From Dactylosporangium roseum (GTDB lineage: Bacteria > Actinomycetota > Actinomycetes > Mycobacteriales > Micromonosporaceae), in assembly GCF_025264685.1 (NCBI RefSeq), contig NZ_CP073721.1:3959001-4023000 (forward strand): a DNA stretch of 64,000 nt. The letters are read 5' to 3'. Position numbers and translations under genes: made by a program. The notes under the pieces are model-generated. The model was not told the DNA's origin. It saw only the letters and a list, made by a program, of their open reading frames with translations, and made no database searches. Positions 56,701-64,000 of the stretch are shown one piece after another (the stretch's first letter is position 1; every line of letters begins with the position of its first letter).

Positions 56701-56754
56701 CCGGGAAGACTGGTCGGCGACGTCCTCGCGGACGTCTCCGTCTCCGACCCCCGG
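56701..56754 (+). promoter_or_regulatory. Structured leader of nhaA, candidate cis-regulatory RNA
   Basis: Three coaxial stems with perfect pairing: CCGGG (56701-56705) with CCCGG (56750-56754); GGTCGG (56712-56717) with CCGACC (56744-56749); GACGTCC (56719-56725) with GGACGTC (56730-56736) capped by TCGC. A short stem GGCAC/GTGCC precedes it at about 56687-56702. The ribosome site GGGAG (56753-56757) overlaps the outer 3' strand. The 6-nt asymmetric bulge AAGACT (56706-56711) is a candidate binding pocket. Confidence 0.55.
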
Positions 56755-56763
56755 GAGCCAGCC

Positions 56764-58059
56764 ATGACCCGTAGCCGTGCCCGCCGTCTGCTCGAACGCG
56801 GCACGTGGCCCGAGGTCAGCCGGATCGGTGACGTCCTGCGCACCGAGTCGATCGGCGGCCTGCTCCTCCTCGCCGCGACCGTCGTCGCCCTGCTGTGGTC
56901 CAACTCGCCCTGGTCGGCCTCGTATGCGGGGCTGTCCGGCTTCCGGGTCGGTCCCGCCGCCTGGCACCTCGACCTGACCCTCGCCGGCTGGGCCGCCGAC
57001 GGGCTGCTCGCGGTGTTCTTCTTCGTCGCCGGGCTGGAACTCAAGCGGGAGTTCGTCGCCGGTGACCTCCGCGACCCGCGCCGGGCCGTGCTGCCGGTGG
57101 CGGCCGCCGTGGGCGGAATGGCCGTGCCCGCGATCATCTACACGCTGGTGAACGGCACTGCCGGCGGTGGCTCCCTCGCCGGCTGGGCGGTGCCGACCGC
57201 GACCGACATCGCGTTCGCGCTCGCGGTGCTCGGCGTGATCAGCACCCACCTGCCGGCCGCGCTGCGCACCTTCCTGCTCACGCTCGCCGTCGTCGACGAC
57301 CTGCTGGCGATCGTCATCATCGCCATCTTCTACACCGCCGCGCTGGCCTGGCTGCCGCTGCTGCTGGCGGTGGTGCCGCTGCTCGGCTTCGGCCTGCTGG
57401 TGCGCCGCGGCGTCACGTCCGCCTGGCTGCTCCTGCCGCTCGCCGTGGCGACCTGGGCGCTGGTCCACGCCGCCGGGATCCACGCCACGGTCGCCGGCGT
57501 GCTGCTGGCCTTCACGGTCCCGGTCCGGCCGGCGGCCGGCGCGGCGGGCGCGAGCCTGGCCCACCGGTTCGAGCACCGGTGGCGCCCGCTGTCGGCCGGC
57601 GTGGCGGTGCCGGTGTTCGCCTTTTTCGCCGCCGGTGTCTCGATCGCCGGCGTCGGCGGCGGTGGTACGGGCATCGCCAACGCGATCACGCTCGGCATCG
57701 CCGCCGGCCTGGTCGCCGGCAAGACCGTCGGCGTCGTCGGCGCGACCTGGCTGGTGCAGCGGTTCACCCGCGCCCGGCTCGCCGAGGGCCTGTCCTGGTG
57801 GGACGTGCTCGGCATCGGGCTCCTCGGCGGGGTCGGGTTCACCGTCTCGCTGCTCATCGCCGACCTCGCCTTCGGCGCGGGCACCGCGCACGACGGGTAC
57901 GCGAAGATCGGCGTCCTGCTCGGCTCGACGACCGCCGCCGTGCTGGCCGCCGTCGTGCTGCGGCTGCGCAACCGGCACTACCGGCTGCTGTGCGCCGAGG
58001 AGGAGGTCGACGCCGACGCCGACGGTGTGCCGGACGTCTACGAGCGCACCGACCGCTGA
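56764..58059 (+). CDS. nhaA: Na+/H+ antiporter NhaA
   Basis: A 431-residue membrane protein of 11-12 helices. The ion-binding Asp pair is in LAVVDDLLAIVII and the helix IV motif is PTATDIAFAL. It exports Na+ in exchange for protons and controls internal pH. After the last helix a cytoplasmic tail ends EEEVDADADGVPDVYERTDR: DADADG is like a calcium-binding DxDxDG loop, unusual for NhaA. ATG at 56764 is behind GGGAG. Divergent from the signalling operon. Confidence 0.95.
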   Translation: MTRSRARRLLERGTWPEVSRIGDVLRTESIGGLLLLAATVVALLWSNSPWSASYAGLSGFRVGPAAWHLDLTLAGWAADGLLAVFFFVAGLELKREFVAGDLRDPRRAVLPVAAAVGGMAVPAIIYTLVNGTAGGGSLAGWAVPTATDIAFALAVLGVISTHLPAALRTFLLTLAVVDDLLAIVIIAIFYTAALAWLPLLLAVVPLLGFGLLVRRGVTSAWLLLPLAVATWALVHAAGIHATVAGVLLAFTVPVRPAAGAAGASLAHRFEHRWRPLSAGVAVPVFAFFAAGVSIAGVGGGGTGIANAITLGIAAGLVAGKTVGVVGATWLVQRFTRARLAEGLSWWDVLGIGLLGGVGFTVSLLIADLAFGAGTAHDGYAKIGVLLGSTTAAVLAAVVLRLRNRHYRLLCAEEEVDADADGVPDVYERTDR

Positions 58060-58117
58060 CATGGTCGGCCCGGCCACCGGAACAGGCGGCCGCACGCGCC
58101 GTTGAGAGGATCTGGCC

Positions 58118-60064
58118 GTGGCGGGGAATCCGTATATTGGCGACGTGGACGTGCGAGAGTACCGGCTCGGGGTCGACTTCGGTACCTCGAACACCGTGGC
58201 GATGCTGGCCTGGCCCGACGGCAACGTGCGGCCCCTGCTCTTCGACGGCTCGCCGACGCTGCCGTCCGCCGTCTACGCCGACCCGCACGCCGGGCTGCTC
58301 GTGGGCCGCGACGCGGCGCACGCCGCCCGGGTCAGCCCGGAGCGGTTCGAGCCCAACCCGAAGCGGCGCGTCGACGAGCCCACCGTGCTGCTCGGCGACC
58401 ACGAGATCCCCACGGTCGACGTCATCGCGGCGGTGCTCGCCCGGGTCGTCGGCGAGGCGCGGCGGGTCTCCGGCGGCCCGCTCGGCCGGGTCACGCTGAC
58501 CTGCCCGGCCGCCTGGGCGCAGACCCGGCGCGGCGTTCTGCTGGCCGCCGCCGAGCGCGCCGGCCTCGGGGCCGTCGCCCTGCTGCCCGAGCCGGTGGCC
58601 GCCGCCCAGGTCTTCCGCGCGATCAGCGCCGCGAGCGCCGGCCCGGGCTCGACCTTCGTCGTGTACGACCTGGGCGCCGGCACCTTCGACGCGTCGGTGG
58701 TCCGGCACGGTGCCGGCACGTTCGAGGTGCTCGCCACCGAGGGCCTGAGCACCAGCGGCGGCCTCGACATCGACGCCGCAGTCGTCGCCCACCTCGGTGC
58801 GATCCACGCCGCCCGCGACCCCGCCGCCTGGAGCCGGCTCCTGCACCCCATCGGCAGCGCCGATCGGCGCGCGAACCGGCTGCTGTGGGACGACGTGCGC
58901 GCGGCCAAGGAGATGCTGTCCCGCACCTCCACCACGATGATCCACATCCCGGCGTTCGATGTGGACGTCCCGCTCGGGCGCGACCAGTTCGAGCAGTTGG
59001 CGCGGCCGATCCTGGCCGCGACGGTGACCGCGACCCGGGCGGCGATCGCGTCGGCGGGCCTGAGCCCGGCCGGCATCGCCGGCGTCTTCCTCGTCGGCGG
59101 CGGCAGCCGGATCCCGCTGGTCGCCACGCTGCTGCACCAGGCACTCGGCGTCGCCCCGACGGCGGTGGAGCAGCCGGAGCTCGTGGTGGCGCAGGGCGCG
59201 GTCGGCGCGGCGCCCGCCCCCGCGACCCCGGTGCCCGGTCCCGCCGGGCCGCCGCCGGGTGCGGGCGGGCCCTTCCCGCCGGGTGCCGCCGGGCCCGCGG
59301 CGCCGTTCGCGGTGTCCGGGCCGCCCGCCGTGCCGGCGTCGGCGGTGCCGGCGTCGCCCGGCCCCGTGTCGGCCGCACCCGTCTCGCCCGGGTTCGGCGC
59401 CACGCACGTCGCCGCCTACCCGGCGCCGTCGTCAGGCCCGCCCGCCCCACCGGCCGGCATCGAACTGCCGCCGTCGCGTCCCGAGCCCACCCCGGCCCCG
59501 GCCGGCCGGGCCGCGGTGCCGCCGAGCGGCTACGGCGCGGCGTCCCCGGTCGCGCCCGCCCCGCCGCCGTCCGGCCCGAAGCGCCGCACCGGCGTGGTCG
59601 TCGCGGCCGCCGTCGCCGTCCTGCTGGTGATCGGCCTCGGCGTCTACGGCGTGACCAAGCTCGGCGGCGCCGGCGACGACAACTCGGGCGACCGGTCGGT
59701 GGGCCAGCAGCAGACGACCGGAGGTGAGGAGACGCCCGGCGAGCAGGTGGCGGCCGACGTCGAGCAGGACAACGTCGACTGGTACACCACCGCCACGGCA
59801 TACACCGCCAAGCCCGGCCGGACCATCGCGTACCAGTGCCCGGCCAACGGGACGATCGGCACCGTGTGGGGCTCCGGCCCGTACACCCTCGACTCCTCGG
59901 TCTGCACCGCGGCCGTCCACGCCGGGTACATCAACCTCGCCGACGGCGGCCGGGTCGTCATCAAGATTGTCGACGGGCAGGACTCCTACACCGCCAGCAC
60001 CCAGTTCGGGATCGTGACGAGCGCCTGGGACGACTACTCGTGGTCGTTCCAGATCGTGGGGTGA
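58118..60064 (+). CDS. Membrane-anchored Hsp70-like protein with external LCCL-like domain
   Basis: A 648-residue protein. Residues 15-365 are an Hsp70/actin-type ATPase: GVDFGTSNTVAML, FVVYDLGAGTFDASVV, GVFLVGGGSRIPLV. The Hsp70 substrate-binding domain is absent. A Pro/Ala/Gly-rich linker (about 370-480) leads to one membrane helix (about 488-510, TGVVVAAAVAVLLVIGLGVYG). Outside, residues 568-648 (QCPANGTIGTVWGSGPYT, DSSVCTAAVHAGYI, QDSYTASTQFGIVTS) match the LCCL fold with its Cys pair. GTG at 58118 follows GAGAGGA. Domain pairing suggests ATP-driven signalling across the membrane (inference). Confidence 0.92.
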   Translation: MAGNPYIGDVDVREYRLGVDFGTSNTVAMLAWPDGNVRPLLFDGSPTLPSAVYADPHAGLLVGRDAAHAARVSPERFEPNPKRRVDEPTVLLGDHEIPTVDVIAAVLARVVGEARRVSGGPLGRVTLTCPAAWAQTRRGVLLAAAERAGLGAVALLPEPVAAAQVFRAISAASAGPGSTFVVYDLGAGTFDASVVRHGAGTFEVLATEGLSTSGGLDIDAAVVAHLGAIHAARDPAAWSRLLHPIGSADRRANRLLWDDVRAAKEMLSRTSTTMIHIPAFDVDVPLGRDQFEQLARPILAATVTATRAAIASAGLSPAGIAGVFLVGGGSRIPLVATLLHQALGVAPTAVEQPELVVAQGAVGAAPAPATPVPGPAGPPPGAGGPFPPGAAGPAAPFAVSGPPAVPASAVPASPGPVSAAPVSPGFGATHVAAYPAPSSGPPAPPAGIELPPSRPEPTPAPAGRAAVPPSGYGAASPVAPAPPPSGPKRRTGVVVAAAVAVLLVIGLGVYGVTKLGGAGDDNSGDRSVGQQQTTGGEETPGEQVAADVEQDNVDWYTTATAYTAKPGRTIAYQCPANGTIGTVWGSGPYTLDSSVCTAAVHAGYINLADGGRVVIKIVDGQDSYTASTQFGIVTSAWDDYSWSFQIVG

Positions 60065-60114
60065 GCGGGGACCCGGCTGGACCTCAACCCGGCTCGAGGC
60101 CCTACCGTCGGAGC

Positions 60115-61542
60115 ATGGCTGTGATCCAGGGAGACCGGAAGACGTTCTACCAGTTGCTCGTCAACACACTGCTGGTATCGGTGATCAACTTCACGGTCTG
60201 GTTCGCGATCACGTTCTACGTGTACCTGCAGACCCGCTCCGTCTTCGCGACCGGCGTGGTGTCCGGAATCTTCCTCGTGATGACCGCGCTGACCGGCATC
60301 TGGTTCGGCAGCCTCGTCGACCACCACGCCAAGAAGACGATGATGCAGGTGTCGGCGGTGGTGTCGCTCGCCCTGTACGCCGTCGCGCTCGTGGTCTATC
60401 AGCTCGTGCCGCGCGCGTCGTTCTCCGACCCGACGAGCGTCGCCCTGTGGACGCTCATCGTGCTGCTGATGTTCGGGGTCATCGCGGGCAACATCCGCAC
60501 CATCGCGCTGCCGACGCTGGTCACCACCCTGATCGCGGCGGAGACCCGGGACCGGGCCAACGGCCTCGTCGGCACCACGTCGGGCGTGACCTTCCTCGTC
60601 ACGTCGGTGATCAGCGGGATCCTCGTCGCGATCGGCGGCATGTTCTGGGTGCTGGTCCTGGCCCTCGGGGTGCTCGCCCTCGCCGTGGCGCACCTGGCCG
60701 CCGTGCCGGTGGCCGAGCGTGCCCCGGCCCCGGCCCCGGCGACGGCCGAGCCGGCGCTCCCCGCCCCGGTCGACGCGGCGGCCGGGCACACGGTGCTGCC
60801 GGAGCCGGACGAGCCGAGGCCGGCCCCCAAGCGGACGGTCGACGTGCGCGGCACCATGCGGGTCGTCGGCCAGGTGCCCGGCCTGACCGCGCTCATCCTG
60901 TTCTCGGCGTTCAACAACTTTCTCGGCGGCGTGTTCATGGCGCTCATGGACGCCTACGGGCTGTCGCTGGTCTCCGTGGAGGCGTGGGGCCTGCTCTGGG
61001 GCGTGCTGAGCACCGGCTTCATCGTCGGCGGCCTGCTCATCGCCCGCACCGGCCTGGGCAGGAACCCGGTCTGGCTGCTGCTCGCGGTCAACCTGGTGCT
61101 GTGGACGGTCACGCTGCTGTTCCCGCTGCGCTCGTCGATCGTCCTGCTGACCGCCGGGCTGTACGTCTACATGCTGCTGGTGCCGTACGCGGAGGCCGCC
61201 GAGCAGACGATCCTGCAGAAGGTGGTGCCGTACGAGCGGCAGGGCCGCGTGTTCGGTTTCGCGCAGAGCGTGGAGCAGGCCGCCTCCCCGCTGACCGCGT
61301 TCCTGATCTCGCCGATCGCCCAGTTCGTGTTCATCCCGTTCATGACCGACGGTGCGGGCGCCCGCACGATCGGCGACTGGTTCGGCACCGGCGCCGACCG
61401 CGGCCTCGCGCTCGTGTTCGTGCTCACCGGCGTCGTCGGCGTGATCGCCACGGGCATCGCGCTGCGCAGCCGCCCGTACCGCCGGCTGCGCAGCCGCTTC
61501 GAGGAAGCGTCGGCGGAGACCCCGGAGCCGGCCCCGGCCTGA
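60115..61542 (+). CDS. MFS transporter
   Basis: A 475-residue permease with 12 membrane helices; the central cytoplasmic loop (about residues 200-245) is long and Pro/Ala-rich. The conserved loop 2-3 motif appears as GSLVDHHAKKTMM. The C-terminal half has the EAAEQTILQKVVPYERQGRVFG segment common in MFS proteins related to macrolide-type exporters. Substrate unknown. It begins 50 bp after the Hsp70-like gene and may be cotranscribed. Confidence 0.9.
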   Translation: MAVIQGDRKTFYQLLVNTLLVSVINFTVWFAITFYVYLQTRSVFATGVVSGIFLVMTALTGIWFGSLVDHHAKKTMMQVSAVVSLALYAVALVVYQLVPRASFSDPTSVALWTLIVLLMFGVIAGNIRTIALPTLVTTLIAAETRDRANGLVGTTSGVTFLVTSVISGILVAIGGMFWVLVLALGVLALAVAHLAAVPVAERAPAPAPATAEPALPAPVDAAAGHTVLPEPDEPRPAPKRTVDVRGTMRVVGQVPGLTALILFSAFNNFLGGVFMALMDAYGLSLVSVEAWGLLWGVLSTGFIVGGLLIARTGLGRNPVWLLLAVNLVLWTVTLLFPLRSSIVLLTAGLYVYMLLVPYAEAAEQTILQKVVPYERQGRVFGFAQSVEQAASPLTAFLISPIAQFVFIPFMTDGAGARTIGDWFGTGADRGLALVFVLTGVVGVIATGIALRSRPYRRLRSRFEEASAETPEPAPA

Positions 61543-61641
61543 CGCCCGGTGGCGGGGTGCGCCCGGTGTGACCGTCCGGGTGATCGGCAGGCGTGCCCCG
61601 TCCGTGCCGCGGCCGCCGGCGGTCAGGCTGTTGACGTGCCG

Positions 61642-62241
61642 ATGAACCGCTGTGCCGTGGCCGCGCTGACCCTCCTGACGATGGTGGCCGGTTGCGGCGA
61701 CGATCCGCACGCTCCGGCCGCGACACCGTCGGCGACGCAGCCCGTCAAGGCGACGGCGAAGGGCACGTTCGTGCCGGCGGCGTCGGCCCCGGCGGACGCG
61801 AAGGCGCTCCTCTACGAGCCGTCGGCGGTCCAGGGCAGCCCGAGCGCCGACCTCACGCTCATCAGCGGCAAGGGGCGGACCATGGAGTCGCTCGTGGTGA
61901 CGGGGTTCGACGCGAAGCGCCGGTACGGGGCGCACCTGCACACCGAGCGGTGCGGCACGGACCCGTCGGCCGCCGGCCCGCACTTCCAGCACCACGCCGA
62001 CCCGAAGGCCGGCCGGTCGCCGTCGACGGATCCCTCGTACGCCAACCCCCACAACGAGGCGTGGCTCGACTTCACCACGGATGCGAGCGGCCGCGGTGAG
62101 GCGACCGCCGAGCAGGACTGGGAGCTGACTCCGGACCACCGCCCGTACTCCCTGGTGATCCACGCCGAGCCGACGAGCACGAAGCCCGGCTCGGCCGGGG
62201 CCGCCGGCTCCCGGGTGGCCTGCCTGACGATCACCTACTGA
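61642..62241 (+). CDS. Cu/Zn superoxide dismutase-like lipoprotein
   Basis: A 199-residue protein. Lipoprotein signal with lipobox MVAGC. The SodC-type core starts near residue 65; ligand motifs GAHLHTERCG (HxH), FQHHADP, YANPHNEAWLDF and LVIHAEP are visible, and the Cys in ERCG and VACL would form the disulfide. The Arg of the guiding loop is in GSRVACL. Metal site differs slightly from canonical SodC in the region after HAEP, so activity should be regarded as probable. ATG at 61642; GTG at 61636 is an alternative. Confidence 0.85.
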   Translation: MNRCAVAALTLLTMVAGCGDDPHAPAATPSATQPVKATAKGTFVPAASAPADAKALLYEPSAVQGSPSADLTLISGKGRTMESLVVTGFDAKRRYGAHLHTERCGTDPSAAGPHFQHHADPKAGRSPSTDPSYANPHNEAWLDFTTDASGRGEATAEQDWELTPDHRPYSLVIHAEPTSTKPGSAGAAGSRVACLTITY

Positions 62242-62582
62242 CCGACGGGACGTCGCCGCGACACGGCGCCGGCCCTGAGCGGCGCGGCGGGGTGATCTGC
62301 CGCATGGCCCGGCCCGGCCGTGCCCCGGGGGCCGTGGGTGGGGCCGCCGCACCGCGGGTGGTCTCGAGGTGAGAACTGCGCGGCGGAGGCCACGGCGACC
62401 GCTGCCAGGAGGCAACCTGAGACCGCGGCACCGGCCTGGTGTCGATTTTGTGGTGTTCCCGAATCCCTTTCCTGCGGGTTCCGCCGTCGCGCGCGGACCG
62501 GGCACGCATAGTCGTGTCTCGATGCCAGCGTGCCCCGACAGCACCGCATCCGCTGTTCCGCCCACGTTTGAGGAGCTGATCC
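62242..62582. other. Upstream region of the NRPS gene
   Basis: Gene-free; must contain the promoter of the NRPS-like gene. Possible -10 CATAGT near 62507. A short frame from ATG 62521 overlaps the NRPS start but is not supported. Confidence 0.45.
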
Positions 62583-64000
62583 GTGAGCCAGGCACCCATC
62601 ACCGGGACAACGACGTCACCGTTGACAGGGCAGCCTGATCCGGGTGACCACCGGGTGACAATCCCGGCCGTCGCCCTGGACCCGGTCGAAGCCGCCGTCG
62701 TCACCGAGGTCGGCGTCGAAGCCGCCGTCGTCACCGTCACCGCGCCGCGCACCCGGCGCCTGCACCACGTGTTCGAGGCGGCGTGTGACCGCACCCCGGC
62801 CGCCGTCGCGCTGGAGTGTGAGGACGAGCGCCTCACCTACCGGGAACTCGACGTCCGCGCGAACCGTCTCGCGCACCACCTGCGCACGCTCGGCGTCCGC
62901 GAGGGCGTGCGGGTGGCGATCCTGCTGCGCCGCTCGGTGGAGACCTACGTGGCGTTGCTCGGCATCGGCAAGGCGGGCGGGGCGTTCGTGCCGATCGACC
63001 CGGAGTCGCCGGCCGACCGCGTCGCGTACATCACCGAGGACTCGGCCGTCGGACTGCTGGTCACCTCGACCGAGCTGGCCGACCGGGCCGACGGGCTGGC
63101 CTGCACGGTGCTGCTGGCCGACACCGCCCCGGAGCCGGCCGCGGCGCCCGGGCACCGCCCGCAGCAGCGCGACGACGGCACCGACCCGGCCGCCTACGTC
63201 ATCTACACCTCCGGCTCCAGCGGACGGCCCAAGGGCGTCGAGGTCGGTCAGGCGAGCATCTGCAACTTCCTCGACATCGTCCCCGGCCTGTACGACGTGC
63301 GCCCGGAGGACCGGGTCTACCAGGGCATGACGATCGCGTTCGACTTCTCGATCGAGGAGATCTGGCCGACCTGGTCGGTCGGCGCGACGCTGATCGCCGG
63401 CCCGAACGACTCGCGCCGGTTCGGCGTCGAACTCGCCGACTTCCTCGAGGCGGCCCGCGTCACCGTCTGGTACTGCGTGCCGACGCTCCTGGCGACGATC
63501 CCGCGCGACCTGCCCCGCATCCGCAACCTGCTGGTCGGCGGCGAGGCGTGCCCGGGGCAGCTCGTCGAGCGGTGGAGCCGGCCCGGCCGGCGCATCCTCA
63601 ACACGTACGGGCCGACCGAGGCCACTGTCACCGCGACCTGGTGCGAGCTGCTGCCGGGACGGACCGTCACCATCGGCGTGCCGTTGCCGACGTACTCCGT
63701 CGTGCTGCTCGACGAGCAGCGCCGGCTCGTCGCCGACGGCGAGGTCGGCGAGATCTGCGTCGGCGGGCCCGGGGTGGCACGCGGCTACGTCGGGCGGCCG
63801 GAGCTCACCGCCGACAAGTTCATCGAGCACGCCCTGGCGCCGCCGGGCTCCCGCCTGTACCGCACCGGCGACCTCGGCCGGCTCACCGAGAACGGCGAGA
63901 TCGAGTACCTCGGCCGCGCCGACGCCGAGGTCAAGATCCGCGGACACCGGGTCGACCTCGGCGAGATCGAGAACGTGCTGCTGGAGGACGACGGGGTCGC
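62583..64000 (+). CDS. NRPS-type adenylation protein, Pls/PosA-like (5' part)
   Basis: At least 472 codons, open at the right edge. GTG at 62583 follows GAGGAG (62570-62575). The adenylation domain begins near residue 60 ('RLHHVFEAACDRTPAAVALE') and shows core motifs A3 YTSGSSGRPKG, A5 NTYGPTEATVTATW, A7 LYRTGDLGRL, A8 'GRADAEVKIRGHRVDLGEIEN'. FDFSIEEIWPTW and GGEACPGQLVERW are typical of Pls/PosA-family single-module synthetases that make poly-amino acids (such as epsilon-polylysine). The C-terminal domains are outside the window. No condensation domain precedes the A domain. A 30-bp in-frame near-duplication (62685-62744) lies in the N-terminal linker. Confidence 0.9.
   Translation, partial: MSQAPITGTTTSPLTGQPDPGDHRVTIPAVALDPVEAAVVTEVGVEAAVVTVTAPRTRRLHHVFEAACDRTPAAVALECEDERLTYRELDVRANRLAHHLRTLGVREGVRVAILLRRSVETYVALLGIGKAGGAFVPIDPESPADRVAYITEDSAVGLLVTSTELADRADGLACTVLLADTAPEPAAAPGHRPQQRDDGTDPAAYVIYTSGSSGRPKGVEVGQASICNFLDIVPGLYDVRPEDRVYQGMTIAFDFSIEEIWPTWSVGATLIAGPNDSRRFGVELADFLEAARVTVWYCVPTLLATIPRDLPRIRNLLVGGEACPGQLVERWSRPGRRILNTYGPTEATVTATWCELLPGRTVTIGVPLPTYSVVLLDEQRRLVADGEVGEICVGGPGVARGYVGRPELTADKFIEHALAPPGSRLYRTGDLGRLTENGEIEYLGRADAEVKIRGHRVDLGEIENVLLEDDGV
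62685..62736 (+). repeat. Direct repeat in the NRPS N-terminal linker
   Basis: A 22-bp sequence starting GTCGAAGCCGCCGTCG occurs at 62685-62706 and again at 62715-62736, offset by 30 bp, duplicating VEAAVVT in frame. Confidence 0.85.

Noticed and set aside
62521..62638. Leader peptide overlapping the NRPS start
   Set aside because: The frame has no ribosome site and no attenuator-like structure is visible; the GAGGAG serves the GTG at 62583.

Overview
The window is about 64 kb of very GC-rich DNA. It has frequent GTG starts, short overlapping operons, and stem-loop terminators without T-tracts. Gene content fits a filamentous actinomycete, most likely of the Micromonosporaceae type: LAL-type LuxR regulator, GH9 cellulase, DUF3817, CtaD/CtaF, Pls/PosA-type NRPS, CtpI-like ATPase. 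The genus is not fixed by the sequence. I see no tRNA, rRNA, CRISPR array, intact insertion sequence or prophage gene.

Left part (1-25.3 kb): ordinary chromosomal genes in short units. These are a secreted propeller-like protein, an ArsR/SRPBCC pair with its own operator, an amidohydrolase, a sugar-dehydrogenase lipoprotein, a PadR-ABC ATPase-FtsX permease exporter operon under a 45-bp dyad, a secreted GH9 cellulase with a folded-looking 5' leader, a DUF389 membrane protein with an Rsm22-type methyltransferase, a WGR/propeller protein, a PIG-L deacetylase opposite an HSL-type esterase, gene remnants around 17.3 and 18.2 kb, a GlsB-type membrane protein, a large LuxR regulator, a cupin, a DUF3817 protein and a secreted M28 peptidase. 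Two copies of a dispersed inverted-repeat element lie in intergenic DNA at 2.65 and 22.2 kb, in opposite orientation.

Middle part (25.4-49.2 kb): a stress block. It holds an aldo/keto reductase, a hemerythrin protein, a very long P-type ATPase with a partner protein, and then, all on the minus strand, GH15 hydrolase, Hsp20 with a (QQG)n tail, a general stress protein, DnaK, GrpE, a zinc-finger-less DnaJ and ClpB. An AraC regulator, a cytochrome oxidase subunit I/IV pair without subunits II and III, and a zinc alcohol dehydrogenase follow. The common theme looks like protein quality control plus redox and respiratory adaptation (inference).

Right part (49.6-64 kb): a secreted SGNH esterase and a small alpha/beta hydrolase; a four-gene cassette (unknown protein, PAS kinase, Rcp1-like receiver, hybrid kinase) in which every junction is a 4-bp start/stop overlap; an NhaA antiporter behind a strongly structured leader; an Hsp70-like membrane protein carrying an LCCL-like domain outside; an MFS transporter; a SodC-like lipoprotein; and the start of an NRPS adenylation gene, probably of the Pls/PosA poly-amino-acid synthetase type, which runs off the right edge.

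Most promising leads: the coupled phosphorelay cassette (51.6-56.6 kb), the Hsp70-TM-LCCL protein (58.1-60.1 kb), the nhaA and GH9 leader structures, the P-type ATPase with a degenerate duplicated core, the repeat-tailed Hsp20, and the dispersed palindromic element.
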